From positions 6,618,631-6,682,630 of the forward strand of contig NC_051108.1 of NCBI RefSeq assembly GCF_901709675.1: DNA of 64,000 bases, read 5' to 3'. This DNA comes from Syngnathus acus. Lineage: Eukaryota; Chordata; Actinopteri; Syngnathiformes; Syngnathidae. Of this stretch, positions 36,351 through 47,889 are shown piece after piece. The position numbers were made by a program, and so were the translations under genes. The notes beneath the pieces were generated by a model. The model had not been told where the DNA came from and made no database searches. It saw only the letters and a list, made by a program, of their open reading frames with translations. The number at the start of each line of letters is the position of its first letter. The stretch's first letter is position 1.

Positions 36351-36370
36351 TCAGGGCCCCCTGCTGGCCA
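36351..36370 (-). promoter_or_regulatory. CTCF-like motif
   Basis: The minus strand reads TGGCCAGCAGGGGGCCCTGA, very close to the vertebrate CTCF core (TGGCCACCAGGGGGCGCTA). The match is seen; occupancy is inference. Confidence 0.45.
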
Positions 36371-39300
36371 ATAACAGAGACATACTATAAATGATCATAG
36401 CTTGTACATCTGAAGGGCAGAGTAACCGATTAGCCAAGTGATTGATTTGTTGTTGTTGGATTGATTAATCGTGTCGAGACAACAGAGACAAACTTAATTA
36501 CTTGGCCGCAAACAGATGGAGAACATGCAAACGCTACACAGTAAGACCAAGACCAAGGAACCTCTTCTTGGAAACGCAAGTTCAACATGCTCACTACTAG
36601 GCTGTTTGTCTGTGTCAATATCATCAATGTGTGATTTAGAATCCGGATCAAGAGGCTTGACATATAATGAATATAATTGATTTCTTCCAGCCTACCGTAA
36701 AAACAAGGCATCGAGCCTCGAGTGAGCTCCGATTGGCCCCTCGTGATATTTGCATGTGGGATGATTTCAAATAATGGAGTGGCTGGAATGGCTTTTTGGT
36801 CTTCGTGGGCGGGAGCTTTAAAGCTAACCAACCTTTAAAAGTTGTCTCACAAACACGCAGCGGTCTCGCTTGACCTTCATGCGGCGGCCCCGATGCTTAA
36901 TAAAGAAATCCATCAGGCCGCCGCCCAGTGCGGTGGATTAATGTAGCGTTGAGCAGCAGCTTGTGCTTCTCGACGACCCAGTCGGCCGCGCTCATATTTG
37001 TCTCGGGAATTAAGCGACTAAAATGCAAAGAGCGGCGGTGCGGGAAGAGACAATGACATAATGATGACGGATGAGCAAGTCCCACGGGGACCCTGACAGT
37101 CTTCTCAAACATCTTCAGTATGGTCGTTTCTTTCGGTCAAGTTTCGAGTCCCCCCCCACGACCAAAACGTACTTGTGACCTTTGTGTTTTTTCCTCAGTT
37201 AAAAAATGGCCTTCATTATTGGAAAGGTGTCCAACAGCTGCGATTCCTCAACGCTGACTAACCGACGCGGCGAACTCGACTCGCCCGGGCTTCAGTCTGA
37301 TTTTTTTTCATCAAGAGCCTTTTTATCAGTGTTATTTTTCTCCTACACACCAGCTGTGCTAGAAGAGAGTGTTCTCATATTGCTTCGCAGGATTTACCCA
37401 GAATTCGTTTTTTTTAATATTAAAGCAACTCCATCCCCAATCGTGGTGTCGGCAAGCCAGGAAGAAGCCATGAAATATGTATGCGCTGTGAGAACCCGGC
37501 AACAACGCAGCAGCTTGTAAGCCGCTGTTCTCGACTCAGTAATCCAACAAGTTCACATGCGGCTCCTCGGGGTCCTTCATGAAAGCGTCGGCACCGTGTC
37601 GGGAGTTTGGCCGGCGTCTTCCCGGCAGCCTCTTAATTGTCTCGTGCTGCAAAAAGCCCCGCATGCTTTCTCTGTGAAGATTTTGCAGTCGTTGTGAGGG
37701 TGCGTTTAGTGGTCGTCACAGATGACTTAGTGGCGACACCGCTTGAAATCACAAATACCAAAACTAGCCCTCCATGTTGTTGTTTTATTCAGAGGCCGTT
37801 TAATCATGTCTAGAACAGAACGCCACGTTTTGTACCGGGTGCGGTGTGACGCTGAGCGAGCATGGGGTAGCTTGTAATCTGGTACTTATCACTTCGATCT
37901 CACTATAGAGAAACATTTGTGTCCTTGGACAACACCAGGAAACATCTTATCAAGTACTGTAAGAAAAAAAAGTCAAGCTATAACTATCTCTTGATCTCTT
38001 AAAAGGTGTAAAATCGTTTCATTTTTTTATTTTTATCATAGCTCTAATGATGATTTTTGTATTCATCTTAAATGTATTTTTTTAAATTAGTAAAGAACAT
38101 GTATATATACATGTATACCCAAGTAAAGGTACAAAAAATGGTTAAACATATTTTTGAATTTAATGACCTTTTAAAATCTTTACATCTCCTTCCTTAAAAA
38201 AACAAAAATAGATAATCATTAAAATAAATTAAATCACACGATAATACATATAACTTCACCTAATTTTTAGCTATTTCTTGATAAAAAGTACAAGAAAATA
38301 AACTTTCCCCCATTTCTTCAAGAAAAAATAATTGCACAAATAGTTACTGCAGATAAAACAAGAATAATTTTCTTAATTAAATTACAACAACTTGCTGTTG
38401 AAAATGAGTCACACTTCAATAGAAAATTCTTTCTATCCGACACAAATAATCAAGCATATTCTCTTTCATTTAACATCAACCTTGTTGCTTACACAGTAGA
38501 AAATAACCGAAAAAGTACATTTGCCAGTTAAATAGTCCATAATTACTTCATGAAATAGGACACACGCTCAAACTAGTTGTCGTTTTTAAGGCTGCAGAGA
38601 GAAAAGCGTAATTGCTTATAAAGAGTTATTGGACACCGCTTCTTGTGCTAAATCCCTTCTCGGTACACTTTTTAATACAAACGCCACATGGGGGGGAGTC
38701 AAATCCTACTCACAGGTTTAAGTGATGATAACAAAAGGCTATAGTGGCTGCAATTAGAACATCCATCCGAGTCATTTTCATCATTTTATAAGGCGCAAAA
38801 ACACTGGCTAACGACGGCGTCTTGTCGTCGAGTGGCACCGCAGGGACCCGCGACAAAAGGCACTAAATGACTGAAACATTGGGGAACGGCCAACTCAATT
38901 GCGATTGTCAAAGCCTCGTATTGTACGAAAGCCAGTGGCGAGGAAAGTAAAATTCTGCTTTGTGCGTTTTATGAGCTGTTCAGATAACAAGTCACATTCA
39001 GTATTTCAGTTACGTTTGTCAACTCGGTCAACTTTTTAGCCTTGACGTTTTGTCGCAGCGGCGGCCATGTTTGCACTCCTGTCAAAAGATCCGGGATCCT
39101 GGACCAGGTCATTTTGTAATTTGACTTAAATCAGGGCTTCTCGGCGCATACATGGCGAGGGTGTTAAATATTTCAAAAAAGCATGAAGCGTGTAAATATT
39201 TCCCGCCCGCAAAATTGAATATGGAGCCAAACTCTGCTCTGAAATGTTGAAGGCGTCCGTCAAGAGTCTGCGGGCTTTAAAGTTCGCATTTAATCCTCCA

Positions 39301-39846
39301 CCGGTCCCAAACGCCACGCTGTCGCAGCCGCTTGTGCAATCATAGATCACACGATAGACAAATTAACTTTGTCGGAATCTGTGCCTGAGTCTCCGCACGA
39401 TCCTTGCACACCCGCCATCTCTCACGACGGTGGAGAATTTCAAAGAGTGGAAGAAAAACAAGAACACAGTGTGGGATGTAGCCGGATGACAAATACTGCT
39501 AAATTCTCGACAGGGTTAGCGCCAGGTTTAAGCTTTTTTGTCCTGACACGTCGTCAGCAGCAGCTCTGCGCAAGAGACGCGCCCCCTCATTTTTTCTGTG
39601 ACTCTACAAATTCCCAACTTAATTACAACAAGGCTGAGCCATGGAAATGAACTCATTTCGCAAAACATTGTTACATATCTGCCCTCCAGTCCTTTTTTCA
39701 TTGTTTTTTAACATCTAATTCTTTGTCACCGTTTGAAAACGTTCCCCAAAAACTTGTAACTTTGTTAAGATGATTGTTTCATCTCTGCTAAAACGGATTT
39801 TCTCTCGCTGAACCAAAACATCCAAAAGAAATCAACCTCATATTAT

Positions 39847-39852
39847 TTTATT
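39847..39852 (-). terminator. Poly(A) signal of the astacin gene
   Basis: AATAAA on the minus strand, 40-46 nt beyond the TAG stop at 39893-39895. This gives a very short 3' UTR, as expected for a compact secreted-protease gene. Confidence 0.7.
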
Positions 39853-39892
39853 GAAAGTGTCGCGTTGCATGTCACATTGCATCCGACGTTTT

Positions 39893-40025
39893 CTAATTGA
39901 AGCACCTGTAGAGGCGATTGACCTGGAGAACATCCCGTTCGTTGAGACCCTTTCGCTGGCCGATTTCACGCGAAGGATCAGGGAAGGGTGTCATGGTTAC
40001 GGCCTGGCGCACTCCAAAGGCAGTT
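39893..40025 (-). CDS. Astacin exon 8 (C-terminus)
   Basis: 133 nt encoding TAFGVRQAVTMTPFPDPSRE, then IGQRKGLNERDVLQVNRLYRCFN and TAG. IGQR...D(V/I)L..N.LYRC is the conserved C-terminal end of hatching-enzyme-like astacins, including the last disulfide cysteine. There is no extra EGF, CUB or MAM domain. Confidence 0.88.
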
Positions 40026-41467
40026 CTGCGGATTTAGAGAGACAAACGCTGATCACAGACGTATCGTATAATTGTTGACAGTTATTTGTAACATGCTTGG
40101 TGCATCCGGCGTTGGGCAGTCTGGATGATGTCATCGTTGCTATTTTGCTCTTACTTTCCGTAGTGCATTATGGAATCATAGTGATAGGGGATGCCGAGAT
40201 TATTGGTGTCCTGCTTTTCAAAGTTGTTCTTGTGATCTGAAAAGGAAAGCTCAAGTAAAGGTGCAACTCACCCATATAAGCGTTGATGTGATGTCAGAGA
40301 AAGCCACTTACAATCCTGGATGTTCTCCCAGTGGATGCGGATGTAATCGTCGCGGTCGCTACGCGTGTGCTCGTGGTTGAAGCCCAAGGCGTGCAACACC
40401 TCGTGCTGGATGATGCCATGCTGGACGCAGCCGAAACGCTGCAGTGCCACCAACTGCTTCCCTCCCATACGGCCCAGCATTGAAAAACACCTGGAAGGGT
40501 GCACACATGTTGAGCTTGTCATGAGGTAAAGCCAGTGAGAGTTCTTGAAGGATCGTTTGGGCTGACCCATATTTGGGCTCAAAACTGAGGTAAGCCCTCT
40601 GGTTTCTTTGCGGGATGAAACGGAGGCAGGTTCTGGCCTCAATCTCTCTCAAGGCCATTTCAATGGTTTGCCTCTCTGTATCCGCTGCAAATGAAATCCC
40701 CCGTCATTAATGGCGACAACAATCCAGAATGAATGCAAACCAAGAACAAAAAAAAAAATACTGTATTTGTCTATGATGATGTAGGGGATCTCCACTTTGC
40801 CATTGCTGGACTTTGGCCACAGGCAGCTGTATTCCTTAGCCGTGCACTTCATGGCAGTCCGTGTTCTCGGGAGTACCATGTCCCCCTATCAGGTATGCAG
40901 TAGATCCTAAAAGAAAGAAAGGAGCAGAAATCTCAATTTGAATTCATAAACTATGTCGAATCTTCAATTTTTCCATCAAATCTCACCATTGTTCATCCTC
41001 AGGATTGTTCCTGAGATGCTATCGTCCGCTGGGTCCTTCAAGTCCTCTAATGAGAAAGCAGATCACATTCAGCGGCGGTGACATGCGCGCACATTTTGAT
41101 ACCTATTGATTTCAATCGTTAGGACACGCAGACGGGTCTCGGATGCTGGTCACATACCGTTATCGACAGCCTGGTTCTGCAAAGAGAGTGGAAAAATTTA
41201 GATGGGATGGAATTGTAGCGCAAGGTTCTCCTTGAGTATTTTGTTGTTTATAAACCATTGACTGGCAATCGGTACAAGATTTTTAGACAATCTGCCTTTC
41301 AATCCTGAGTCAAGGTACTGACCAAGGTCATGAGGTCATGAACCTCACACACCGTTCCACTTGCTAAAAAGTAATTTAACAGTACTGGTACTCACCCATT
41401 CCGGTCGTGCTTGGCAGAGTGCGACGAGCTGCAGCAAAAGAAGGAACGTGATGCTTCTAAGATCCAT
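39893..41467 (-). CDS. C6AST-type astacin metalloprotease, 8 exons, frameshifted in exon 4
   Basis: Secreted zinc endopeptidase of the astacin family (M12A), in the teleost six-cysteine group that includes hatching enzymes, nephrosin and patristacin. Exons (minus strand): 41396-41467, 41158-41176, 40987-41046, 40762-40906, 40567-40684, 40312-40490, 40155-40236 and 39893-40025. All have GT-AG junctions and phases agree except in exon 4. The predicted length of about 269 residues fits the family: signal peptide, short acidic propeptide, catalytic domain ending LYRC. Two extra cysteines (MKC...YSC) precede the catalytic core. The zinc motif and Met-turn are intact. The 808-nt total is one base over a multiple of three because of exon 4. 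The gene lies wholly inside mdga2 intron 1, antisense. It may be a recent pseudogene, or the frameshift may be a sequence error; the precise orthologue is not assignable. Confidence 0.85.
40155..40236 (-). CDS. Astacin exon 7 (Met-turn)
   Basis: 82 nt encoding (Y)HKNNFEKQDTNNLGIPYHYD then SIMHYG. SIMHY is the metzincin Met-turn; its tyrosine is the fifth zinc ligand in astacins. Acceptor ccttttcag, donor GTAAGA. Confidence 0.9.
40312..40490 (-). CDS. Astacin exon 6 (zinc-binding active site)
   Basis: 179 nt encoding CFSMLGRMGGKQ, a QRFGCVQHGIIQ stretch and HEVLHALGFNHEH (40367-40405), the full HExxHxxGxxHE astacin signature: three histidine zinc ligands and the catalytic glutamate. TRSDRDDYIRIHWENIQ follows, typical of the family. 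Donor GTAAGT. Confidence 0.92.
40567..40684 (-). CDS. Astacin exon 5
   Basis: 118 nt, phase 1 in and phase 2 out: (T)DTERQTIEMALREIEARTC followed by LRFIPQRNQRAYLSFEPKYG. It contains the conserved TC-(I/L)RF cysteine. The donor GTCAGC is weak, but the intron of 76 bp and the frame are right. Confidence 0.82.
40762..40906 (-). CDS. Astacin exon 4 (propeptide end and start of protease) with frameshift
   Basis: 145 nt from acceptor tcttttag to donor GTATTT. It begins in the exon 3 frame as (G)STAYLI and ends in another frame as GDMVLPRTRTAMKC...YSCLWPKSSNGKVEIPYIIIDKY, which fits the mature astacin start perfectly. The switch falls in CTGATAGGGGGAC (about 40880-40892 on the + strand). Length and phase require one base fewer, or two more, which would match the usual E-G-D wording. 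No alternative GT/AG choice I tried repairs it. The GD aspartate is the propeptide zinc switch that keeps astacins latent. Confidence 0.75.
40987..41046 (-). CDS. Astacin exon 3 (propeptide)
   Basis: 60 nt, phase 1 to phase 1, encoding EDLKDPADDSISGTILRMNN: an acidic propeptide segment as in hatching-enzyme-type astacins. Donor GTGAGA. Confidence 0.78.
41158..41176 (-). CDS. Astacin exon 2 (19-nt microexon)
   Basis: Encodes NQAVDN plus one base. Acceptor ctctctttgcag, donor GTATGT. The tiny exon keeps the frame between exons 1 and 3 exactly. Confidence 0.7.
41396..41467 (-). CDS. Astacin exon 1 (signal peptide)
   Basis: 24 codons, MDLRSITFLLLLQLVALCQA then RPEW: a hydrophobic core ending in an A-x-A-like cleavage region. 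Donor TGG|GTGAGT, phase 0. The ATG lies about 63 nt downstream of the TATA box. Confidence 0.85.
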
Positions 41468-41529
41468 GATCAGGAGTGCGTGAGACGCGTTCTTCTTCTG
41501 GCAGAAGTTGATGCTGATGATGGGTCAGA

Positions 41530-41535
41530 TTTATA
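41530..41535 (-). promoter_or_regulatory. TATA box of the astacin gene
   Basis: TATAAA on the minus strand (in GCATATAAATC), about 63 nt upstream of the start codon. This implies a start of transcription near 41500-41505 and a 5' UTR of about 35-40 nt. It suggests a tissue-specific promoter of its own rather than read-through from mdga2. Confidence 0.65.
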
Positions 41536-42369
41536 TGCAGGCATTCAAGGTGTGTCCAGTATTCTGAAGTCCTAAACAATCGGCAGTTTCCCGCATGCCT
41601 CGGCCAAACATTGACACACTGGGACAAGCTTCTTAATTGTTTACGGGCGGCTTAGGGTCACCTTTCAGATGTGGCAAGAACCCGTTGACTTCCAATGTGA
41701 CGAACATGGCGGCTCAAACGAACCGTCTTGTCCTTTCTGCCTGTTTTAATGCCACCGATAGCTTGAGAGTTTCCTGTAATGTGCCTGGCAAGCCAGATCA
41801 CTTCTGTATGCTGATGAATAGCAATCATAAATTCAATCAAGAAAATAAATAGCATTTTAGAGAAATGTTGGCATTTGCAGCCCTGAGTGCAGCCTTACCT
41901 TTTGTCCTAATGGAAAGCGTTGCAAGGATGCTGCATATCTGATCGCTCCATTAGCAGCAGACACTTTTACAATTATGGCTTTTGTATTCCTTTCTTGGCG
42001 CCATGAAGAGCAAGTTGGGTGCTGCAGAATTATTAAAGACGACTACAGTTGATCTAAAGCGGCAGGTTGAGTTGTTCATTCATTCTTGATACTTCCCACA
42101 GCCCATCAAGGAAATACATTCCCAAATTGTGGACAAAACTTGTTTAGTGAGACGCCTGTTGGTCTTTATTGTCCCGCAGGCTTCTTAGGCAGCGTGTCTA
42201 CCTCTGCAGTTTTTACCGCAGGGAGAGTCCGGTCGACTGTAAACTCTTTTTAGGATCCGATTTCACACATCAAGGTCGGAAGCTTCCTGACTCGGATACC
42301 ATTGCGGCGGCTTTTTATGAGGTGTCTTACATCATAATAATGTTTATGATCATGGGGATTCAGGAATTG

Positions 42370-42399
42370 GTGTGTGTATGTGTGTGTGTGTGTGTGTGC
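42370..42399. repeat. (GT)n microsatellite
   Basis: Short GT dinucleotide tract in mdga2 intron 1 with one TATG interruption. Confidence 0.85.
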
Positions 42400-45334
42400 A
42401 CCTATTGCTCATTGAGGCCCTGATGGACTGCAGACAAGAGTTTAACAACTCTGACATTATTTTATCAGGATTTTTGCACATGCCTGGATTTGTGTGTGCG
42501 TCTGTGTTGCTCCACCAACTGTCTCATTTACGCTCCGCTGTCATTTCCATTGTTTTCTCTCATGAAAATGTATCCATAAATAAATCGTACCTTTGTCGGC
42601 ACCAGTGGACTCTACAGCAACTGCCTTGTGAGTCAGAAGACCTTGAGCACTGCTCCATACAATTTCTGTATTCTTATTTGCCAAGTACACAAACAACTGT
42701 ATGTTTTGCACCTCCGTTCGTGCAAGGAACGAGCTTGCATGGAGTTTGTCAAGTGTTTGTGCATATCGAAGAAGCAGCCGGGGTTCCTCACACACTGCAA
42801 TTTAGTTCCACATGGCAAGTAATTGTTGGCTATCATATGTCGGTGTCCCCTACCAGCGCAAATGCTTCTTGCCCTCCAATCCAAGTATCATCTTTGTGAT
42901 GTCTCTTTGCTGCCACCATAATTACGGGATCTCCTTGGTCAGCAGCCCAAAGATGTTGCCGCTCCGCTTTGTTGTTGTTGTGGTGGTGGTGTTGCTTTTT
43001 TTTTTTTAAATACTTGATGTTGCCATGGCAACTACTGGAAAAGAATGTCTGTGCAGTATATTGTGGAGTTCACAATACATATACGATCCAATCCTATTCT
43101 ATAATTTTGGATCTGTCTGTCCGTCCGTCCGAAGCAGCGAACACAGAACATAGAATAAATCAGTACAATTTTATGGAACAAATTTCCTGTATGTTGTAAA
43201 CATAGATCTGTGATCGTGTTGAGCCCAGCAGAGAAGACCTTGCTGGCCCCGAAGGCTCACCACAGCCGCTCCGCTAATAGCGATCAGAAACTCGGTCTTG
43301 CACCCGCACAGCGATCACATTGATGGACGAGGTGTCAACGGCGTGACGGTGATGACGAGGTAAAGTACAGCGAGAGGGCGTGACGGAGAACAGGTTTAAT
43401 TATCATCTCCTTTTACTCCTCTGGGTCTCAGTGTATTTTATGGATGGCGGGAGCGGTGGGCGCCGGGATGCGGGCGATTATTGGTTGCCAGCGAGGCGCT
43501 GCTGATGCATCAGCTGTACATCAGCCCTTTTATTGAACCGCCGTGACTCATCCGCATCCACAGCCCACTCTTCACATTTAAAAACAGAGATCGCAAAATC
43601 TTATTTCCAGGGCTAAAAACCACCAATGTAAACCCCTCGAGTGATTGCCATTATCTCGCTCGCAAACTTTCAAATTAAAACACTTAAATATTACCGTAAC
43701 AGTAAATCATCACTGTGTAATAACATATTACAATAATATTATATTTTATTCTTTTGCGGTAAAAAAATGTTTATTTGTGCCTGCTTTTTATAATACATCT
43801 TTGGTGAAGCAGTATGTGGCTCATTATCCAACGCAATATTAAGTGTGAACAATAGGATGTCTGTGCTCATGTGCCAGCTCCTATTTGGTTAAAAATTATG
43901 TTGTTCATTAATCAACATTGTACAGTATTTGTACTGCCTTCACTGAGTAACCGTAAATAATTACAAGTCTGTATCTGCCCCCGTCAATCTCAGCGTTTTA
44001 TATACATAGTAATAAAGAGAATATTACTACAAGCAAGCAAGCTGGCCTCAATGACATTGGAGGCCAAGTAACATTGTTCATGTTTATGTTGCTCATCTCT
44101 TTGTTTGCCTCGCATGCAAATGGGCGGTGTCACAATGCCGCCCGATGTGTCACGTTGCGCAACGCCAGAGCCATGCCAGCGCGGCTGTCTTTGGGAAGTG
44201 CTTAAAGGGGTTAAATGTAACATAAAAATAAAGGCGTTGTGTTGCCATTTGAGTTTATTAAGATTTGCTTCATAATCCAATTTTTTTTTACAGTGTTTTG
44301 AGATATTTTCTGTTTGTTTTGATGGCAATTTTTATGATAATTACAGCCAGTTTGTATGTTTATTTCCTTTAAATGCATAAAAAAGTTGGATTTACGGGCA
44401 ACTGCGCTTTATGTTCAGTGAGGAATAATAGTGTTGTGAGCTGCAGCCCCCCCCCCCCCACACACACACACACACACACTAAGTCACATACTGTATCTCC
44501 AAGCCAAGGCGCCCCCGTCAGCCATGCACCGCTGTGGCCATTGATAGGACAATCAGCTCACAGGGGAGTCACCGCCGTCCAATCGAAATCTTCACGAGCT
44601 TGCCAGATATTCTCCCTTCAGTGAGCGGCCACTAGTTCGGCCCTATCAACTGACAACCGCCGCTTTGGATGCCATCCACGTTTGGACTTTATCCGTCCCC
44701 CGCAGATGTCTGATTAGTGTAGCGTAAGGGAGTACGGAGCACTGCCGTGTGGCAGCACGGATGGGAGAACTGGGCATGTGGGGACGCCATGGTGGAACTA
44801 ACATCCAATTGGTTTGACAACTGTGATGGAAAATAACCCAAGAGGCTGTGGTTGCCTATCAAGGAACGAGGATAAATCCAGGAGAAATCTGGAAGCCTTG
44901 TTTTTGTGCCGAAGCGTCCAAAAGCGACGTCACGGGCTCGCCGTCCCACGCGCCTTATGAACGTCTCTGTTCTCGCTGTGATGGATGAGCCGAGCTGATA
45001 GCGCCCGGCTCGGATCCATACCGAGTCTCATTTACAATAACAGAGCCGAGGCAGAGGAGTGCAGGCGAGTGCATTACAGTGCGTGATCAATAGCGCCTGA
45101 CAAGGCCTGATGTAATAATATGCATGTGCTGCCGGCAAGACGTTTTAACGCATGCACGGGGCCACTCTCCATTAGGGAGAAGTGCTCACGTGGTGACAAC
45201 TTGGAGACAAACCATTCATTTCATGTCATGCTCAAGTCAGACACCGAGAGCACAAAATTACGAAAGGCCTACTTCCTCATATAATGGTCCCAGGACGGTT
45301 AGATGCAAATATGAAAATCCAGTGGTCAGGTTAT

Positions 45335-45590
45335 GGCTTTCGGTGAGGGGTCTTCAACCTGCGGCTCCAGAGCCACATCTAGCTCGTTCATCCTTCTGCT
45401 ATGACTCTTGTGACTTTGAAAAGTATTTAATTTAAATTTAAATTGCTAAAAAAATAGACATGTAGTGGCTTTGGGTGAGGGGTCTTCAACCTGCGGCTCC
45501 AGAGCCACATCTAGCTCGTTCAACCTTCTGCTATGACTCTTGTGACTTTGAAAAGTATTTCATTTAAATTGAAATTGCTAAAAAAAATGC
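45335..45590. repeat. 142-bp tandem duplication
   Basis: Two adjacent copies (from 45335 and from 45477) share 'gaggggtcttcaacctgcgg' and about 110 following bases with few differences. The second copy runs into a T20 tract near 45605. The wording resembles interspersed repeat ends in fish, but I cannot name a family. Confidence 0.88.
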
Positions 45591-46064
45591 AGTGTTCTCT
45601 TCACTTTTTTTTTTTTTTTTTTTTCTCTTTGGTGGTTTGGATTAGGACTTTGGTTCATGTTTATTTGATCAGTAAAATTAGCACAGCTAGCACAACAGGG
45701 GGAGGTGTCCTAATTGGTCCAGCAAAATGCTATCCATGGCTAAAACACATGCAATAACAATGATTTTGTTTTCTTTCTAACAAGCCAGTGTCGCCTCTTT
45801 ATCTCAATTTATGCAAGCGACCTCATGTGAATCTGTTTTTCTGTTGTGTGCACTTTGCGTTTGTGTGTGCCGCTAAAGGCTTTTTGGTGTTAAAGGAAGT
45901 GAGTGGGAGTGACGCTACGACCCAAAATAGACACGATTATGTAAATGAGTCCACATACACAGAGTCAAACCCGCATGTTAGCTGCCATTTGTAACAATGC
46001 TATTAAATGGCAGACACTTAATGGCAAAATAACAAGCCACTCTTTTACGTCTTACTGTGTTCAA

Positions 46065-46160
46065 GGCGGCGCTTTAGCCTGCCTTACAGTTCTGAGGTTG
46101 GCGGTTTGAATCCAGGCTCTGGTTTTTTGTTGCACGTTGCTCAAGTGGGTTTTCTGTGCG
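46065..46160 (+). repeat. Possible tRNA-derived SINE remnant
   Basis: 'ttacagttctgaggttggcg' followed by GGTTTGAATCC, a near-consensus pol III B box, then 'caagtgggttttctgtg'. The order resembles tRNA-derived SINEs of percomorph fish. The A box is poor and no tail or target duplication is evident. Confidence 0.35.
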
Positions 46161-46945
46161 AACACGCCTGGAAACAACGCTTAATGACGGCGATTTGTTT
46201 CACTGCTAAGACCTTGGGTGCAAAAAGAACCTCTCTCCGCTGTGCAAGCATATCTGCGACTGCGAGCGCATTATTGCGGCCATTATGTGAGCTTAAGCGA
46301 GGCGCTGTAAGCTTGTTTGTGCGTAAAGAATATGATGCATGTGTGTGTGTTTGTGTGCACAGTTTAGGATCATTAATTATGGGTGTTTCCCCTGCCGTCT
46401 CCTGCAGGACCCATATAGCGTGCAGCGCAGATGCAAGCTCATTGGACTAAATGGCATTAGTACTTTGCTGGACTGCAGCCCTCGGGTCTTGTTACCAAGC
46501 CTCCTTTTGTATTAAATGGCAGCCTCGCATGAAGCTCCCTCACCGCAAGTCCTTATCGCGCCCGCTAGATACCGACAACCCCCAAGCCACCCCACCCCCC
46601 GTTGGGACCTAGTAGTCGGGTATCACAAGGCAGAGAACTTGGTAGAGAAGGGCACAGGATCATGTTGTTGTGTGAAAAGCCCATTGAGTGGAGTCAAAGA
46701 CGACTGCGTCCTCAAATAGACGCCGCGTTCCAATTTATCACCAGGTGCATTGTTCACTTAAATAAGAGCCTCACCTTGATGTTGCACGTGAGTAGCGACT
46801 TAAACCATCGCCTCCGTTTCATTTTGAATTCGATGCTGAAAGTGGATGCCGGCTGCATTGTCCACTCACCTTAAACATTGGATTATGTTCATAGCCTGTG
46901 GAATGTAAAATTATTTCAAAGTACCAAGAAGTGTATTGTAACAAA

Positions 46946-47489
46946 TAGGGGTGTAACGATTCATCGATACACATCGATTAATCGATATAATGCTCTACGA
47001 TTAGTTGGCATCGATGCTAAACGTAAACATCGATCTATATCGCCCGTTTTTGACCTCGGACATTAGACGCGACTTTATTTTGAAATCCAGTTCATTGTTG
47101 CTTGCTTCCTCTTTCCGGGAGCAGTGCGCGGCGTGTTGTGTTGTGAGCAGAGCAGGCACGTGAAAGGGGAGCCGACAACTACGCGGCTCCTGGGCTGGTG
47201 CTATTGCTAGTGTCCAAGAAGACGAGGAAATTCGCTCCCCTTTGGGCTTCAAGTCATTCGTTTGGAAGCACTTTGTAATTTCCTAAATAAAGAGTTTGCA
47301 GTACCTTGTTGATTTTGCGTATGAATTGTTATAAATCAGGATATTGTTCTATATCGATCGTAGAGCACTATATCATGATGTATCGTGAATGAATCACAGC
47401 AGGCTTTAAGATATCGGCAAATATCGTATCGTGATTCTTTGTATCGATATGATATCGTATCGTGACAAAACCCGCGATTTACACCCCTA
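46946..47489. mobile_element. hAT-type non-autonomous transposon (MITE), copy 2
   Basis: A 544-bp sister of the element at 3849-4391, in the same orientation, with the same terminal inverted repeats and a perfect 8-bp target duplication GTAACAAA (46938-46945 and 47490-47497). It differs from copy 1 by scattered substitutions and a one-base indel. The transposase-remnant start codon is ATT here. Confidence 0.93.
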
Positions 47490-47889
47490 GTAACAAAGCT
47501 AAAGAGACTCATATATAAAACATCACCCGGAAATGAAGAATGATTTGACAAAGGCCTCGCCCCATCTTGAATCAACATTCCTCTTTATTTATGCATGTCA
47601 TTAAAGTGCATTCATATTGCATTCATATGTCAACAAGCTCTGAGGGGGTGTAACAGTGTGATTCCTTTCCTGCTGTAGAAAGCGACTGGAAATGTTTAAT
47701 TAAACATTTTTTAATTAGGAATTTGCATTTCCTGATTGGAAGGTGTGCTATTTTCTATTTTTAATAAGCTTTCCTTGGGCTAAATATGAATACAAAAGGT
47801 CAGCAAATGAAATATTTGCCCCCAGGACCGGCTAATATACAACTTGGCAACTCCGCTGAGGTCAGGAGCTAATCTTCTCCTTGTCTCCA

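Noticed and set aside
40268-40642. Single continuous 124-codon frame as a one-exon astacin fragment
   Set aside because: Its first half reads through a 76-bp intron (40491-40566). Splicing exon 5 to exon 6 gives the proper family sequence instead.
46065-46160. Functional tRNA gene
   Set aside because: Only a B-box-like word is present; no cloverleaf, A box or terminator can be formed.
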